From the NCBI GenBank assembly GCA_964034945.1, contig OZ035960.1, positions 67,972,994 through 68,036,993 of the forward strand: DNA of 64,000 nt, given 5' to 3'. This DNA is from Chrysopilus asiliformis. Its lineage: Eukaryota; Arthropoda; Insecta; Diptera; Rhagionidae. Below the pieces are notes generated by a model. The model did not search any database and had not been told where the DNA came from. It was given only the letters and a program-made list of their open reading frames with translations. Below, in pieces: positions 9,604-19,739 of the stretch. A program made the position numbers and the translations under genes. How positions within the stretch are numbered: position 1 is the stretch's first letter; each line of letters begins with the position of its first letter.

Positions 9604-10661
9604 AATATATACGTTTCCAGAATCTACAGATTGCTCACTACTGAAACTTTTGTGAGAACCCGGAGACCTAGAGAAATAGTCAGCGATATTATTTTTTGAC
9701 TGAACATATTTAATCTTAAACTGATACGCAGACAACGCTAAAGCTACTCTTTGCAACCGATTAGCCGCAAGCTCAGGAATTCCTTTCTTTGGTCCAAAAA
9801 TATATACTAAAGGCTTGTTATCTGTTACTAGCGTAAAACTTCGCCCATACAAATAATGGTGAAACTTTTTTACCCCGTAAAAAATCACCATAGCTTCCCG
9901 ATCTAACTGCGAATAGTTCCACTCGCTAGTAGTAAGTTTTCTGGATGCGAACTCGATAAGCCTTTCCAAACCAACTGGACTCGCATCTACGACTAGCTTT
10001 GTTGATAAACTCGGGTCAAAATGTGCCCTATTTTTCATCAATTCTGACTTAATTTGATCAGGCGCTGCGGAGTGATTTGACAACCAAACGAATGTCTGGC
10101 AGAAACTTCCTATAGTAATTTATGACTCCTAAAAACGATTGTAACTCTTGAAGCGTGTTAGGATAAGTTAAACTTGAAATCGCTTGCAATTTATCCGAGC
10201 ATGGACGCAACCCATCTTCATCTATAAACATGTCCTAGATACGTTACCGATTTTGGAAAAAACGAACACTTATATTTAGTTAATCTAAGCCCTGCATCGC
10301 TCAAAATAGATAACACTCGATGCAATCTACTTAAATGAGATTTGCGATCAGGAGCAGTGATCAGCATGTCTTCTAGAAAAACTATAACACCTTCGATTCC
10401 CGAAAGTAACCCTTCCATGACTCGCTGAAAAATTGCCGGCGCAGATGACAATCCAAAAACTAGTCGACTGTATTGAAATAAACCCTTTGTGGTTGAGATT
10501 GTTGTTAATTTCTTCGACTCATGATCCAATACCAACTGCTGGTAAGCCATAAATAAATCTAGCTTCGAAAATTCAACGCCACCGTGCAAAAAGTTCAATA
10601 ATTCGCGGAATTGGATACTGCTCAACCACCAAGCTAGGATTAACAGTGATTTTATAATCAA
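9604..10661 (-). pseudogene. Gypsy reverse transcriptase and RNase H region
   Basis: Frame 10661-10218 holds the RT palm: 'LDLFMAYQQL' (first catalytic aspartate), 'FGLSSAPAIFQRVME', and 'FLEDML' where the family has YxDD; the first aspartate of that pair is glutamate here (codon near 10371-10376). Frame 10083 onward holds the RNase H half ('VVDASPVGL', 'SRKLTTSEWNYSQLDREA', 'TDNKPLVYIF'). A frame break lies between 10218 and 10083. The C-terminal 25 residues of that frame are read from the inserted hAT element and are not pol. Confidence 0.9.
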
Positions 10662-11230
10662 ATTCGAACTTCACCCGACTTCTTTAACACGGGTACTATT
10701 GGTGTGCCCCACTCACTGTACGAAACGGGTACAAGAACACCTAAGTTCACTAATTTATCAATCTGCTTTTCCACTTTCTGTCTGAGTGCAAAAGGAATTG
10801 AACGTGGTTTGAAAAACTTAGGACATATCCCCTCTTTGAGTTTTAGTGACACTAACCCCTTATTAAATGTTCCCAACTCACCCGAAAAAAGGTTAGCGAA
10901 TTTGTCCACTACTTGCTTATAATCACAATTCTCATTCTGTGACAAAAAATTAATTTCTTGGAGAGTGACGTTAAACTGCTTCATAAAATTAGGCCCTAAC
11001 AATGGTGGACCGCCATTTTTTATGATCAGGAAATCAATGCTAAAAATTTGGCTTTTATATTCAATCGGAATTTTACAAAGTCCCACTGGTTTAAATTGCG
11101 CACCATTATAGCTCGAGAGATTAACATGTAAAAGATCAAATTCACAAAAATACTCATGATACGTCTGCCACGACATTACAGAAACTGAAGCCCCCGAATC
11201 AAGTTCAATCGAACATGAATTACCATTCAC
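10658..11230 (-). pseudogene. Gypsy protease and start of reverse transcriptase
   Basis: Contains the retroviral-type aspartic protease signature 'LDSGASVSVM' followed by a flap region and the RT fingers ending 'WGTPIVPVLKKSGEVRI'. It runs into the next RT frame by a frame change at about 10658-10661. It lies between the gag remnant and RT in the order expected for gypsy pol. Confidence 0.9.
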
Positions 11231-11349
11231 AACAACTTCCAGAGTTATCGGTTCACAGCTGTTGAAGTTTGATTTACAAGAAAAAAAGGTTAGATCAGAT
11301 TATCTAGAAAATTGCATTTTTTAGTAGACTCATTTTTACTTATACTGTC

Positions 11350-11810
11350 CTACCAGACATTTTTTTCAAATGACCCGATGTCGAATCCGATGATAAACTT
11401 ATCTCTTACAATAGTATTAAGTTCAGAACCAGCAAAACTACAGTTTACCGCTAACGATCGCTCTCCCGCCCATTGTTGTACGGTTTCAGAGCTCTCCTTT
11501 GTTGCACAATAGAATTTATAGCGTTCTGTAAATCCCGACACTAATGGCTTGAAATGATTATCAAATGCCTTAACTAGATTTTCAAATGTTGTATCATCTA
11601 TTTTGTCAGGATGAAGTAGACTGCTTAATAATTTAAACGATTCCTCAGTTAAAGCGTTTAAAAGCATGCCCTCTTCTTAGCTTCACCGGTGTCGCCGATA
11701 CCATTAGCGATGAAGAAACTGTTTATTTGGCTCTTAAAAATAGACCAACTATTTTGCTGATAATCGAATTTGCTGATGTTTCCCAAACTAGCCACCTCCA
11801 AAACTATCAA
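11350..11810 (-). pseudogene. Gypsy gag remnant
   Basis: Frame 11667-11350 ('TFENLVKAFDNHFKP', 'ERYKFYCATKESSETVQQW', 'RDKFIIGF') is a retrotransposon Gag capsid segment. Coding similarity continues upstream to about 11790 in a shifted frame, so there is a frameshift near 11665. No CCHC zinc knuckle is intact between here and the protease; the nucleocapsid part is missing or decayed. Confidence 0.82.
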
Positions 11811-11860
11811 TTCCAACAATTCTTATTCGAAAATTAAATTTTAATTTTGCACCTTATTAT

Positions 11861-11875
11861 TTTTACTCGTTGCCA
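11861..11875 (-). promoter_or_regulatory. Primer-binding site of the gypsy element
   Basis: Two bases inside the 5' LTR the minus strand reads TGGCAACGAGTAAAA. TGG at this spot pairs with the CCA end of a tRNA primer. The tRNA cannot be named from memory. Confidence 0.75.
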
Positions 11876-11877
11876 AT

Positions 11878-12051
11878 TGTTATAACTTCAAAATAAAACA
11901 CGCGTTTAAATATAACTTATTTATTAAATATAATAGGAATTAATTATTAGATGTTAATACGATGGCTAGCTGATAATGACTGACTGCCTTGGACATCGAA
12001 AAAAGGAGACAAAGAATAGATCACAATTGTAGCTAGATCACAATCGTCACA
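11878..12051 (-). repeat. 5' LTR of the gypsy element
   Basis: Second copy of the 174-bp LTR; followed on the plus strand by the ATATA duplication at 12052-12056. Confidence 0.95.
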
Positions 12052-12056
12052 ATATA

Positions 12057-12747
12057 AACCATTGTTATTATTAAAAATTGTTTTGTTTTATTTTTGCATT
12101 GAGTGGAAAATCAACACTAAGCTCCAGAAGACTGACTTAAGGACTGTTCAAATGTTAACCCCTTAATAAATATAAAGAGTACACACGATTCCAAATGTGT
12201 TTGATATTCATTGTTGATATTATTTGTACCATAACTAGATAGATAACACCAGTGTGACGAATACCATATTAACTTACCCTTCCGCCCTAAAAAAAAAACA
12301 ATGCGAATTGTTAAGGTACTTGGATATTTGCTTACCTCACGTATTTGGATTAAAAACAACTGTTGAGAATTACTTAAGGGGTTATACTACCCAGACGCTG
12401 AACAATGATTCTTTTTTTGAGAATTTTTGTCTCGATTACTAACGAATGGATTAAAATGAAATTTTGAGGCTTAATTACACATGTATTGAGGTATACAAAA
12501 ATATATTTTTTTCAATTTTTGATACAAAATGGCGCCGCCCTATGGGGTCAAAGTCCATTCGATGGCCAAAAATCCATAACTTTTGAACGGATCAATATTT
12601 TTGAATGGGGTTTTTTTTTGTTGGCTAGATAAAGATCCAAGCTTTATTTACCCACAATCAGATCACCCCCTTCCCTCTCCTCCCCAACCCTTTTGAAATC
12701 AAAAAAAATAACAAAAGCTATAATTGCCAATCTGGCAATCATTGGAG
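12057..12747. other. No gene seen; possible 3' UTR continuation then repeat
   Basis: AATAAA at 12165-12170 could be the polyadenylation signal of the chitin-binding gene once the gypsy insertion is discounted. The rest is AT-rich with the inverted phrase 'ttaaccccttaa' (12155) / 'cttaaggggtta' (12374). No coding frame is recognised. Confidence 0.4.
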
Positions 12748-13272
12748 ACCCGTATGGTGATATTCGTATCAAAATTCGAACAGTTGTACCAAAATTCCAC
12801 TTTGAAGTCAAACTTTCCAATAAGATTTTTTAAAATTTATTCCAATCGGATTTTGATGTATGGGAGTTTTATGTAGAATCATATCCTAAATAACTTTCGT
12901 TCTTGCACTTTTTTGATAAGATGCACCGTTTTTGAGATATTCACAAAAACCGTTTTCGTTCGTATGGGGGGTACCCCTCCTAATGGTCAATTTTTTCCCA
13001 TTAACGAACTTAGCCTCGCATTTTACGAAAAACGGATCTGCGCAAAATTTCAAGTAGCTCAATCCGTGCGCCCGCAATCCGCGCCACAGACAGACGGACA
13101 GACAGACGGACAGACGGACAGACGGACAGACAGACGGACGGACATGCAGAAATTAATTATTTTTATCATTCTAAATACACTGGTGTAATTCATTTTTATG
13201 TGTGATGACGGGATCTTGGCGTTACAAACGGTAAGGCAAAGTTAATATACCCTTTAGTTTCACCATACGGGT
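12748..13272 (-). mobile_element. MITE B copy, ACCCGTATGGTGA family, minus orientation
   Basis: Bounded by 'acccgtatggtgat' (12748) and 'tttcaccatacgggt' (13272), a 13-bp inverted repeat. Interior matches the copies at 2949, 57340 and 58196 in reverse. Contains a (CAGACGGA)n microsatellite at about 13083-13143, which is mirrored at 58326-58388 in the plus copy. Confidence 0.88.
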
Positions 13273-13470
13273 ATAATTACCAAAATCTCGAGAACGGTTG
13301 GTCGTACAGAAAAAAATCATTAATGACGAAAATATTTAGAATGCCATTTTACATATATTGTCAGTACATAAAAATCGAATAGGAGCAACTTTCATACCCT
13401 ATATGATGAAATAATCAAAACTATAATATTTGTTGATGTAATATTTTTTTGGTTTTTGGTTTTGTTTTAA

Positions 13471-14069
13471 CACGTTGACGGACAGTTGCGTCTATAGCCG
13501 TCAAGTTCAAGTTCACTATGTGACATGACGGCAATAGCCGTCCAATACGAAACGGTCGTTTTTAGACACTGCGGCTGTAGCAGCACAAATGTGCATTTAC
13601 CAGCGTACAAGTAGAAGCCTAGTGTCATGTTTTCGAAAAAAAATTTAGTATGCAAGGTTAACACATTGAGTATGCACGTGGTTGTGAACGGAGTAGTGCG
13701 ATCTTGTTTTCTCTTCAATTTACAGTTCCTGTCATTTATTTATTTTTGTTTGATCATGAACTAACATTTCGTGTAAAACTCCCAAAAATACTTTGTTGCT
13801 CACAAAAAATTGCTTATTTCAGTCATTAAACCTGTCATTTACGTTTTTAAATTTTTGCTGTTATAGCCGCCATCGTCCCATTACATAGTGTCTAGAGTCC
13901 GCTGGCGCCATGACGGTTGTAGCCGCAACCTAATTAAAGGTGCTGAATTAATCAAAATTAAGTGTATTTAAGCAGAAAGAGTAAAACTATACTTCTAATA
14001 TTCTAAAAATTACAAAAACATATAGTGTCAATTTTCGAATTTCACTTGTTTCTACTGTCCGTCAACGTG
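13471..14069. mobile_element. piggyBac-type MITE, 599 bp, TTAA target
   Basis: Perfect 16-bp inverted ends CACGTTGACGGACAGT / ACTGTCCGTCAACGTG flanked by TTAA on both sides (13467-13470 and 14070-14073). TTAA duplication and CACG/CCC-type ends are diagnostic of piggyBac elements. Interior holds several 'atagccg' phrases in both orientations; no transposase. Confidence 0.93.
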
Positions 14070-14189
14070 TTAAAGTTGTTTTTTAAATGTTATAAAAAAA
14101 TAAAGCATTTTTAAAGACAACTTTTTTAATACGATTACAAATACACATGACTAAAATTACATTAAGTTGAGGAAAAATTATATCCTATA

Positions 14190-15012
14190 TCCTATAATAT
14201 AATACGAGGAATGTCTGTCTGTCTGTCTGTCTGCACAAACGATCTCGAAAACCTGCCTAACGATTTTCACGAAACTTGGTGGTTAGGGACTTTCGGGGAC
14301 AAAAAACCGATCTAGATAGGTCTCACCTCTGAGAAAATTCCCCCTCGATACCCCTCGCCTGGTATCTTCGAATTAGGTGGTCCAATCTTAATGAAACTTT
14401 TCAGTATTACTAAGAGTGCTAAGGGCTTTCGATTTTTCCACTACAAACCTGACTTTTCCCTCCCCTCGATACCCCTCGCTTGGTATCTTCGAATTGGGTG
14501 GTGCGATCTTAATGAAACTTTACAGTATTACTAAGGGGGCTAAGGCCTTTCGATTTTTCCACTACAAACCTGACTTTTCCCTCCCCTCGGTACCCCTCGC
14601 CTGGTATCTTCGAATTGGGTGGTCCAATCTTACTGAACCTTTACAGTATTACTAAGGGGGCTAAGGGCTTTCGATTTTTCCACTACAAAGCTGACTTCCC
14701 CCCCCCCCTCGATATCCCTCGCCTGGTAATTTCGGATTGGGTGGTCCAATCTTAATGAAACTTTACAGTATTACTAAGGGGGCTAAGGGCTTTCGATTTT
14801 TGCACTACAAAGCTGACTTTTCCCTCCCCTCGATACCTCTCGCCTGGTATCTTCGAATTGGGTGGTCCTATCTTAATGAAACTTTACAGTATTACTAAGG
14901 AGGCTAAGGGCTTTCGATTTTTCCAATACAAACCTGACTTTTCCCTCCCCTCGATACCTCTCGCCTGGTGTCTTCGAATTGGGTGGTCCGATCTTAATGA
15001 AACTTTACAGAT
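14190..15012 (+). mobile_element. Tandem-repeat element with 118-bp units (family C), copy 1
   Basis: Begins, after an A, with 'tcctataatataatacgagg', a (GTCT)n run and 'gatctcgaaaacc', then about six units of about 118 bp with 'tacccctcgcctggtatctt', 'cagtattactaagggggcta' and 'gatttttccactacaaa'. The head layout matches the Helitron heads (TC start, AT-rich, GTCT run). The 3' end is lost at about 15012 where MITE A flank begins. A fuller copy is at 51689. Confidence 0.75.
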
Positions 15013-15090
15013 ATATCCGCTTGGCTTTTTTGTAGCTTTTCCCATATTAAAAATTGAAACAAAAACGTTCGAAATAAAAGAAATAAAAAA

Positions 15091-15675
15091 AATAAAAACG
15101 ACTTTAGAAAAATAGCTATAACGGAAAAAAGCACTAAAAAGAAAAAAATAATTTAAAAGTATGTGTTCATTAATAGCGTATTTAATTTTCGGCTTTTTGG
15201 GAGTGGCGTTAAATTTGCAACTAAAATAAATTACATTCTTTCTAACCCTTAAGGCAATCGTTTATATACTTTCTAACCCTTAAGGCTAACTAAGAACTAA
15301 GATCGACTCCAAAAATTTTGTTGTCAAACAGATTAACTATAGACACGGCTCTTAGAAGCACCAAAGCTAAGTTCTTTTATGCCTCAAATTGGATTCCCTA
15401 TTTTTAAGCAATCGCTACAAAAAAGCCCACTGTCTCATATGTTACTATTTTTTGGAGAAATCTATCCTATTCTTTGTCTCCGTGTACAAACTGATTTTGT
15501 GCGAAACTTGACAATAGAAAACTTAATGAAATAAAAAATACTTAATAAATAATTTAACGCCACTCCCAAAAAGCCGAATTTTAAATACGCTATTAATGGA
15601 CATAGTGTTAAATTATTTTTTTCTTTTGAGTGTTTTTGTTCCTTTTTAGTTTTTTTTTTTTAAAGTTGGTTTAAT
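15091..15675. mobile_element. MITE A copy 2
   Basis: Inverted arms about 15091-15213 and 15551-15675 matching the copy at 1151-1727; same interior (taacccttaaggc, 'gacacggctcttagaagcac'). No gene. Confidence 0.85.
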
Positions 15676-15740
15676 ATTTTTTTTTAAATTTTTTTTCATG
15701 AAGATTTCATAAAGCCATTATGACAATGGAAAAGAGATAT

Positions 15741-15888
15741 TTATTTATTTTTATTTATTTTTATTGATTTTTATTGATTTTTATTTATTTTTATTTATTT
15801 TTATTTATTTTTATTTATTTTTATTTATTTTTATTTATTTTTATTTATTTTTATTTATTTTTATTTATTTTTATTTATTTATTTATTT
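15741..15888. repeat. (TTTATTTTTA)n microsatellite
   Basis: About 150 bp of TTTATTTATT/TTTTTATTTA repeats; the YLFLFIFI frame in it is spurious. Confidence 0.95.
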
Positions 15889-16328
15889 ACGAGACCATCC
15901 ATCATCTATATATATAAAATTGGCAACACTGCCTGGTCGATTAAGACGAACGTCTTTAGTTGTAATTAATTTTATTAAATTTAGCGATTATTACAAAGTT
16001 AAGTTAGCCTAAACATAGTGCGACATAAGTAACATCGAATATATAATAACAGAATAAAGAATTTTTAAGAAATTATTCTGCATAACGATTGAGGAGACAA
16101 AAAAAGCGAAAACTAAGCTACCATTGTTCATTCGGGACGAGGCAGTGACGAGGCAGAAACAAGGATAAACAGTACAGCGCTAATGAAATACTTTGACGTC
16201 ACGCACCGTTTTATGAAATGAAAAGCAGCAAGCGTCTATGGCAACAAACGTCACCAGAACATCAATAAACTAAAAAGAATAAAAAAGCAACATCTTCGGT
16301 TGTGGCAACTTCCAAAAACGTAAGCAAT
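15889..16328 (+). other. Likely 5' region of the LINE
   Basis: No gene. The sequence leads directly into the LINE ORF1 start and may be its 5' UTR. 'tctatatatataaaattgg' at about 15906 resembles a Helitron-type start but no matching 3' end was found. Confidence 0.35.
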
Positions 16329-17179
16329 ATGGGAGACAAGTTCAGCTGGGCTACCTTGGAAGAAAAACTCAACAATATTTTTGACAAAAAGCTACAAACT
16401 TTGGCGACAAAAGAAGACTTTCAAAATTTACAGGCCAGTGTCGAACAAGTTAAAAACGAAAACAAAATCCTGAAAGAAGAGTTAAGTACTATAAAGCTTG
16501 ATCATTTGGAAAGTTTCACAAGAAGGACAAATGTGGTAGTAAGTGGACTTCCATGCAATAACATAAATGATGCTAGTAATTCCTTCGTTGAATTGTGCAG
16601 AAAAACACTTAGTGTAGATGTCACAATAAATAAAGTCATTCATATAAAAAGGAAAAATGATTTTATATTTGAATTACTCTCCATAAAACAACTCAGAGAT
16701 GTACTCTCTAACAGCGGCAAATTAAAAGGCTCTGGAATTTTTGTTCAAAAGGACTACTCTCCGGAAGAAAGAACACAGCGGTTTGAACTTCGCCAATTTA
16801 AAAAACAACTTCAAATGTCGAACAAAAATGTGCAATGCATATTCAAGGATACCGCACTATATGAGGGGGTTAGAATGACAGTGAAGTAAGTCATTTTTCA
16901 TTTTTCATGAGTAATCAAGGGTTTTGTGAACATGTATGTAAAAAACTCATAATATTACCCAACCCTAGTCACCGCAAGCGTCTTATCAGTAATAGTGTAG
17001 TTATTAGTATTTATTACAAACATTAATTTAAGTGAAAAAGTGACTTAGTTAATGAAAAATGAAAAGTGACTTACTTCACTATCATTCTGACCCCCTCATA
17101 TGTGGATAACCGTTGTATCAGGTCGGCAAATAAAATCTTCTTGACTCGATCAAAGCCTCCAGCAACGAGCTCAGATTAA
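16329..17179 (+). pseudogene. LINE ORF1 (coiled coil plus RRM-like), split by a MITE
   Basis: RNA-binding ORF1 protein of a non-LTR retrotransposon. ATG at 16329 ('MGDKFSW'); an N-terminal coiled coil ('LQASVEQVKNENKILKEE', about residues 35-65) is followed by an RRM-like part ('RRTNVVVSGLP', 'GSGIFVQKDYSPEERTQR'), as in L1-type ORF1p/Transposase_22. The apparent end 'EGVRMTVK' is encoded by an inserted MITE (16862-17098). Excising it with one TA restores a continuous frame of 203 codons ending at TAA 17177-17179. No other stop or frameshift was seen, so ORF1 was intact when hit. Confidence 0.85.
16862..17098. mobile_element. 237-bp TA-flanked MITE inside LINE ORF1
   Basis: Ends TGAGGGGGTTAGAATGACAG (left) and the near-complement at right (ATGATAG variant), inverted repeats of about 46 bp continuing into 'gaagtaagtca' and 'ttttcatttttcat'. 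TA lies on both sides (16860-16861, 17099-17100); because the flanks are TATA-like the duplication could also be read as ATAT. TA and long TIRs fit a Tc1/mariner-derived MITE. Confidence 0.88.
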
Positions 17180-19275
17180 CAACCAGCAGTCTGTCAGATA
17201 ATTTCATACAATGTAGCTAAAGCAGGGTTTATACACAGCGAGTAACTCGCTGTGAGTAAAGAGAGGCAAGTAGTTTGCTTCGTTTACACGATGCGAGTAA
17301 CTCGTTGCAAGTAGAATGACAACTGAACAAAACATACCCTAAAATTTTCTGAGCAAAGATATCTTTGTTTGGTTTACTGTGAAGAAGTGTATTAGGTGTT
17401 TCGTTAATATAGACAAAAAAAAATATACAACGCGATTTTAAAGACAATTAAAAATGCGTTCAGCTAAAAACAGGAAAATAAAGAAAATTCTAAGTGCAAA
17501 TATTCTGCTGTTGAACGCTATTAAACTAAAAAGTGTGGAAAAGAAAAAAACGTATTTGGGTACGTAAGTGGATCGCCAGACGGGAAACCCTAAGCGCTTC
17601 AGCGACTCTTATACCGGAACTCAGGAAAGAAGACGCTGCAGCTTACAAAAATCATCTGAGAATGAATTCGGAAAAGTTTGTTTGACTAACCTCACAATAA
17701 ATGACAACTTTCCCCGGCGAAAACAGCAAACGAAATGAATTAAAACACACACACATAAAACCACCTCATTTGTACACGGTTCCATGTTGTTGTATTGGTT
17801 TTTACTTGCTAGAAAAATAGAATGGCTTTCTATTATTTTTGAGAGACAAGCGAGTATTCTCACACATATGCGAGCGTCGCACACTAGCTCAAATCGCGTG
17901 TATTTACGTCTACTTGCAGCGAGTTACTTGCTTCGTCTAAACCCTGCTTAACTTAGGTAAAAAATTTTTGTTTGGAAATTTCTTTTCTTTTATTTATAAG
18001 TATGATATTATATTTTTATTTGAAACATATATTGTTGGAAAAAACAGGGTAAATTTTGAATATTTATTTAATGATTATGAATTGCAGTGGATAGATGCGG
18101 AACAAATCCATAATTTTGGCCGAGCGAAAGGCGGTTGCATTTTCGCTTTTAAAAAAATATCAAATCCAAGTTCTGTCTAAGTTTTGGAACATTAAATAAT
18201 CAAATCATTTTAAATGGTACATTTGGTGATACACGTGTATGTTTCATCCCAAAATACTTGAATTGCGCTAACTGGGAGCAAGATTTCGAACAATTAAAAA
18301 ATTTATTGCATCACTTGGGTGAAATTGATTTTTGTTTAGTGGGTGATTTAAATGCTCGTACAGGGTCGAATCAGATAAATGATGAAAGTATATTGTACAA
18401 CTGTTTGAATATAAAGCCGCTCCGATCTTCAAAAGACAAAAAAATAGATAGCAAAGGGAAAAAACTATTACAGTTGCTAGAAGATTACGGAGGTATAATA
18501 TTGAACGGTTGAATACACGGTGACGCTGAGGGCAATTTTACATATACCAGCACCTTGGGAAGTTCTGTTATCGACTATTGTTGTTGTTCGGTGGATTTGC
18601 TCAAACTAATACAGAATTTCTCTATAGCGCTGAAACCGTACTCAGATCACATGCCACTTTGTTTTGAAGTCGTGGGTTCGTCCTTTATACCGAATGTCTG
18701 CCAAGAAATCGCTCTTCCCCCAAAGCTCTGGTGGCAGTCGCACTCGTGGGATCGTTACACTAGTAAACTCAACAATCTAACTAACATCAGTGCATATTAT
18801 AAGGTCGAGTCAATAGATGAAAAACTAGAGATCTTAAAAGGTAAACTTCTGTCGACAGCCGGTTAGACAAACCAACCACGCGTTTCGTTCCCAAAAATGA
18901 GTGGTTTGATGATCAATGTCACAAAGCTAGGATCAAAATTTTTTCTTGTCTTAGACTTTTGCATAAATACAACATAGGGGTGTATAGAGTAAATTATGCT
19001 CGTAGTTTACAGGCATACAAGCAGTTATGTAATCAAAAGAAACTGGTTCTAAATAAGCTAGCACATGTACGCGATACTAAGGAATGGTGGGCTCTCGCTA
19101 ACAAGATAAAGCACAGAAAACCGATAATAAGTTCAAAAATCAGTCCAAATGACTTTGCAACATATTTCAGAAATATCCTAACATCTGCAGATAATATTAT
19201 TCATACGCTGAACCTTATGTTACAATGCCGTATTTGGATGAACCTATCAGTTATTCGGAATTTTTATATGCTCTC
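17180..19275 (+). pseudogene. LINE ORF2: endonuclease domain, broken and 3'-truncated
   Basis: Reads in pieces: 'KYDIIFLFETY' (about 17998), 'GGCIFAF', 'LVGDLNARTG' (about 18340), 'SSVIDYCCCS' (about 18560), 'YSDHMPL' (about 18640), then the linker 'HVRDTKEWWALANKIKHRKP' (about 19058). These are the ordered motifs of an apurinic-type (EEP) endonuclease of a non-LTR retrotransposon. Several stops and frame changes (18180, 18512, 18866) make it a pseudogene. A Harbinger-like element occupies 17221-17948. Reverse transcriptase is absent: homology ends near 19275 at the 'EPISYSEFLYAL' stretch. Confidence 0.85.
17221..17948. mobile_element. PIF/Harbinger-like nonautonomous element, 728 bp, TAA TSD
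   Basis: Ends AGCAGGGTTTATAC (17221) and the mirror of AGCAGGGTTTAGAC (17948), flanked by TAA at 17218-17220 and 17949-17951. A 3-bp TWA duplication is characteristic of PIF/Harbinger. Sub-terminal repeats of 'gcgagtaactcg' occur at both ends. No transposase frame. Excision restores the endonuclease start frame. Confidence 0.85.
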
Positions 19276-19604
19276 TCATGGGTACAGTTGTGTTGCTTAC
19301 CCATGGGGAGCTTGCTTGCTGTTGGATTCTTGATTGGATCGCGAATTGGGGGGGGGGAGGGGGGGGGGGGAGGGGGGGGGGGGGCAAAACTATCATGTGT
19401 TCGATTTCTTCTAATTGTTTTGCTTTAGTTAATATTTCGGACATAGTCGAAACGCTTCTGTCTTGCAACAGATGGAACTTTTGGTTTGGGTTCAACAAAC
19501 CATTCTTGAAAGTAAACACGGCCAGTTCCTCGAGGTCTGTCTCAATGACACTGGTCGTTTTGTGCTTTTCTTTTGCGGATTCTACGCACTGCAGATACGC
19601 TTTA
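19276..19604 (-). pseudogene. LTR-retrotransposon gag, C-terminal remnant
   Basis: Minus-strand frame with 'FKNGLLNPNQKF', 'TMSEILTKAKQLEEIE' and a proline run encoded by the poly-C strand of 19348-19384. It continues, in frame and across the Helitron insertion point (19604/29097), from the gag piece at 29097-29473. A glutamine-rich tail follows to about 19276 where the LINE sequence abuts. Capsid-type Gag of a second, older Ty3/gypsy-like element. Confidence 0.75.
19348..19384. repeat. Poly-G tract
   Basis: Run of G broken by two single A residues. On the minus strand it encodes the proline stretch of the gag remnant. A G-run of this length can form G-quadruplex structure. Confidence 0.9.
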
Positions 19605-19636
19605 TCTATATATATAAAAATGGATGTTTGTCTGTT

Positions 19637-19671
<35 letters not shown>

Positions 19672-19739
19672 TTGTTTGAGATTACAAAACTCAAAAACTA
19701 CTGGACCGATTTTTACGCGGTTTTTTGCAAAATGATCTG

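Larger units (their letters stand above)
7069..12051 (-). mobile_element. Ty3/gypsy LTR retrotransposon, minus strand, 5-bp TSD
   Basis: A nearly full-length element: LTRs at 7069-7242 and 11878-12051 (174 bp each, TGTTATAAC to GTCACA, few differences), flanked by ATATA (7064-7068 and 12052-12056). Order on the minus strand: LTR, primer-binding site, gag, protease, RT, RNase H, integrase, polypurine tract, LTR. Very short LTRs and the K02A2.6-like pol suggest the mag-type branch of Ty3/gypsy. It carries a later hAT insertion (8680-9595). The coding region is broken in several places, so it is not autonomous now. Confidence 0.95.

Noticed and set aside
14416..15115. Frames with 'FRFFHYKPDFSLPS' repeats
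   Set aside because: Translations of the 118-bp tandem units.
15764..16012. Frame rich in YLFLFIFI that resembles a membrane protein
   Set aside because: Produced by the TTTATTTTTA microsatellite.
17229..17884. Minus-strand frames within the Harbinger-like element as a transposase
   Set aside because: Short, cysteine-rich by chance, and without any DDE or Myb-like motif.
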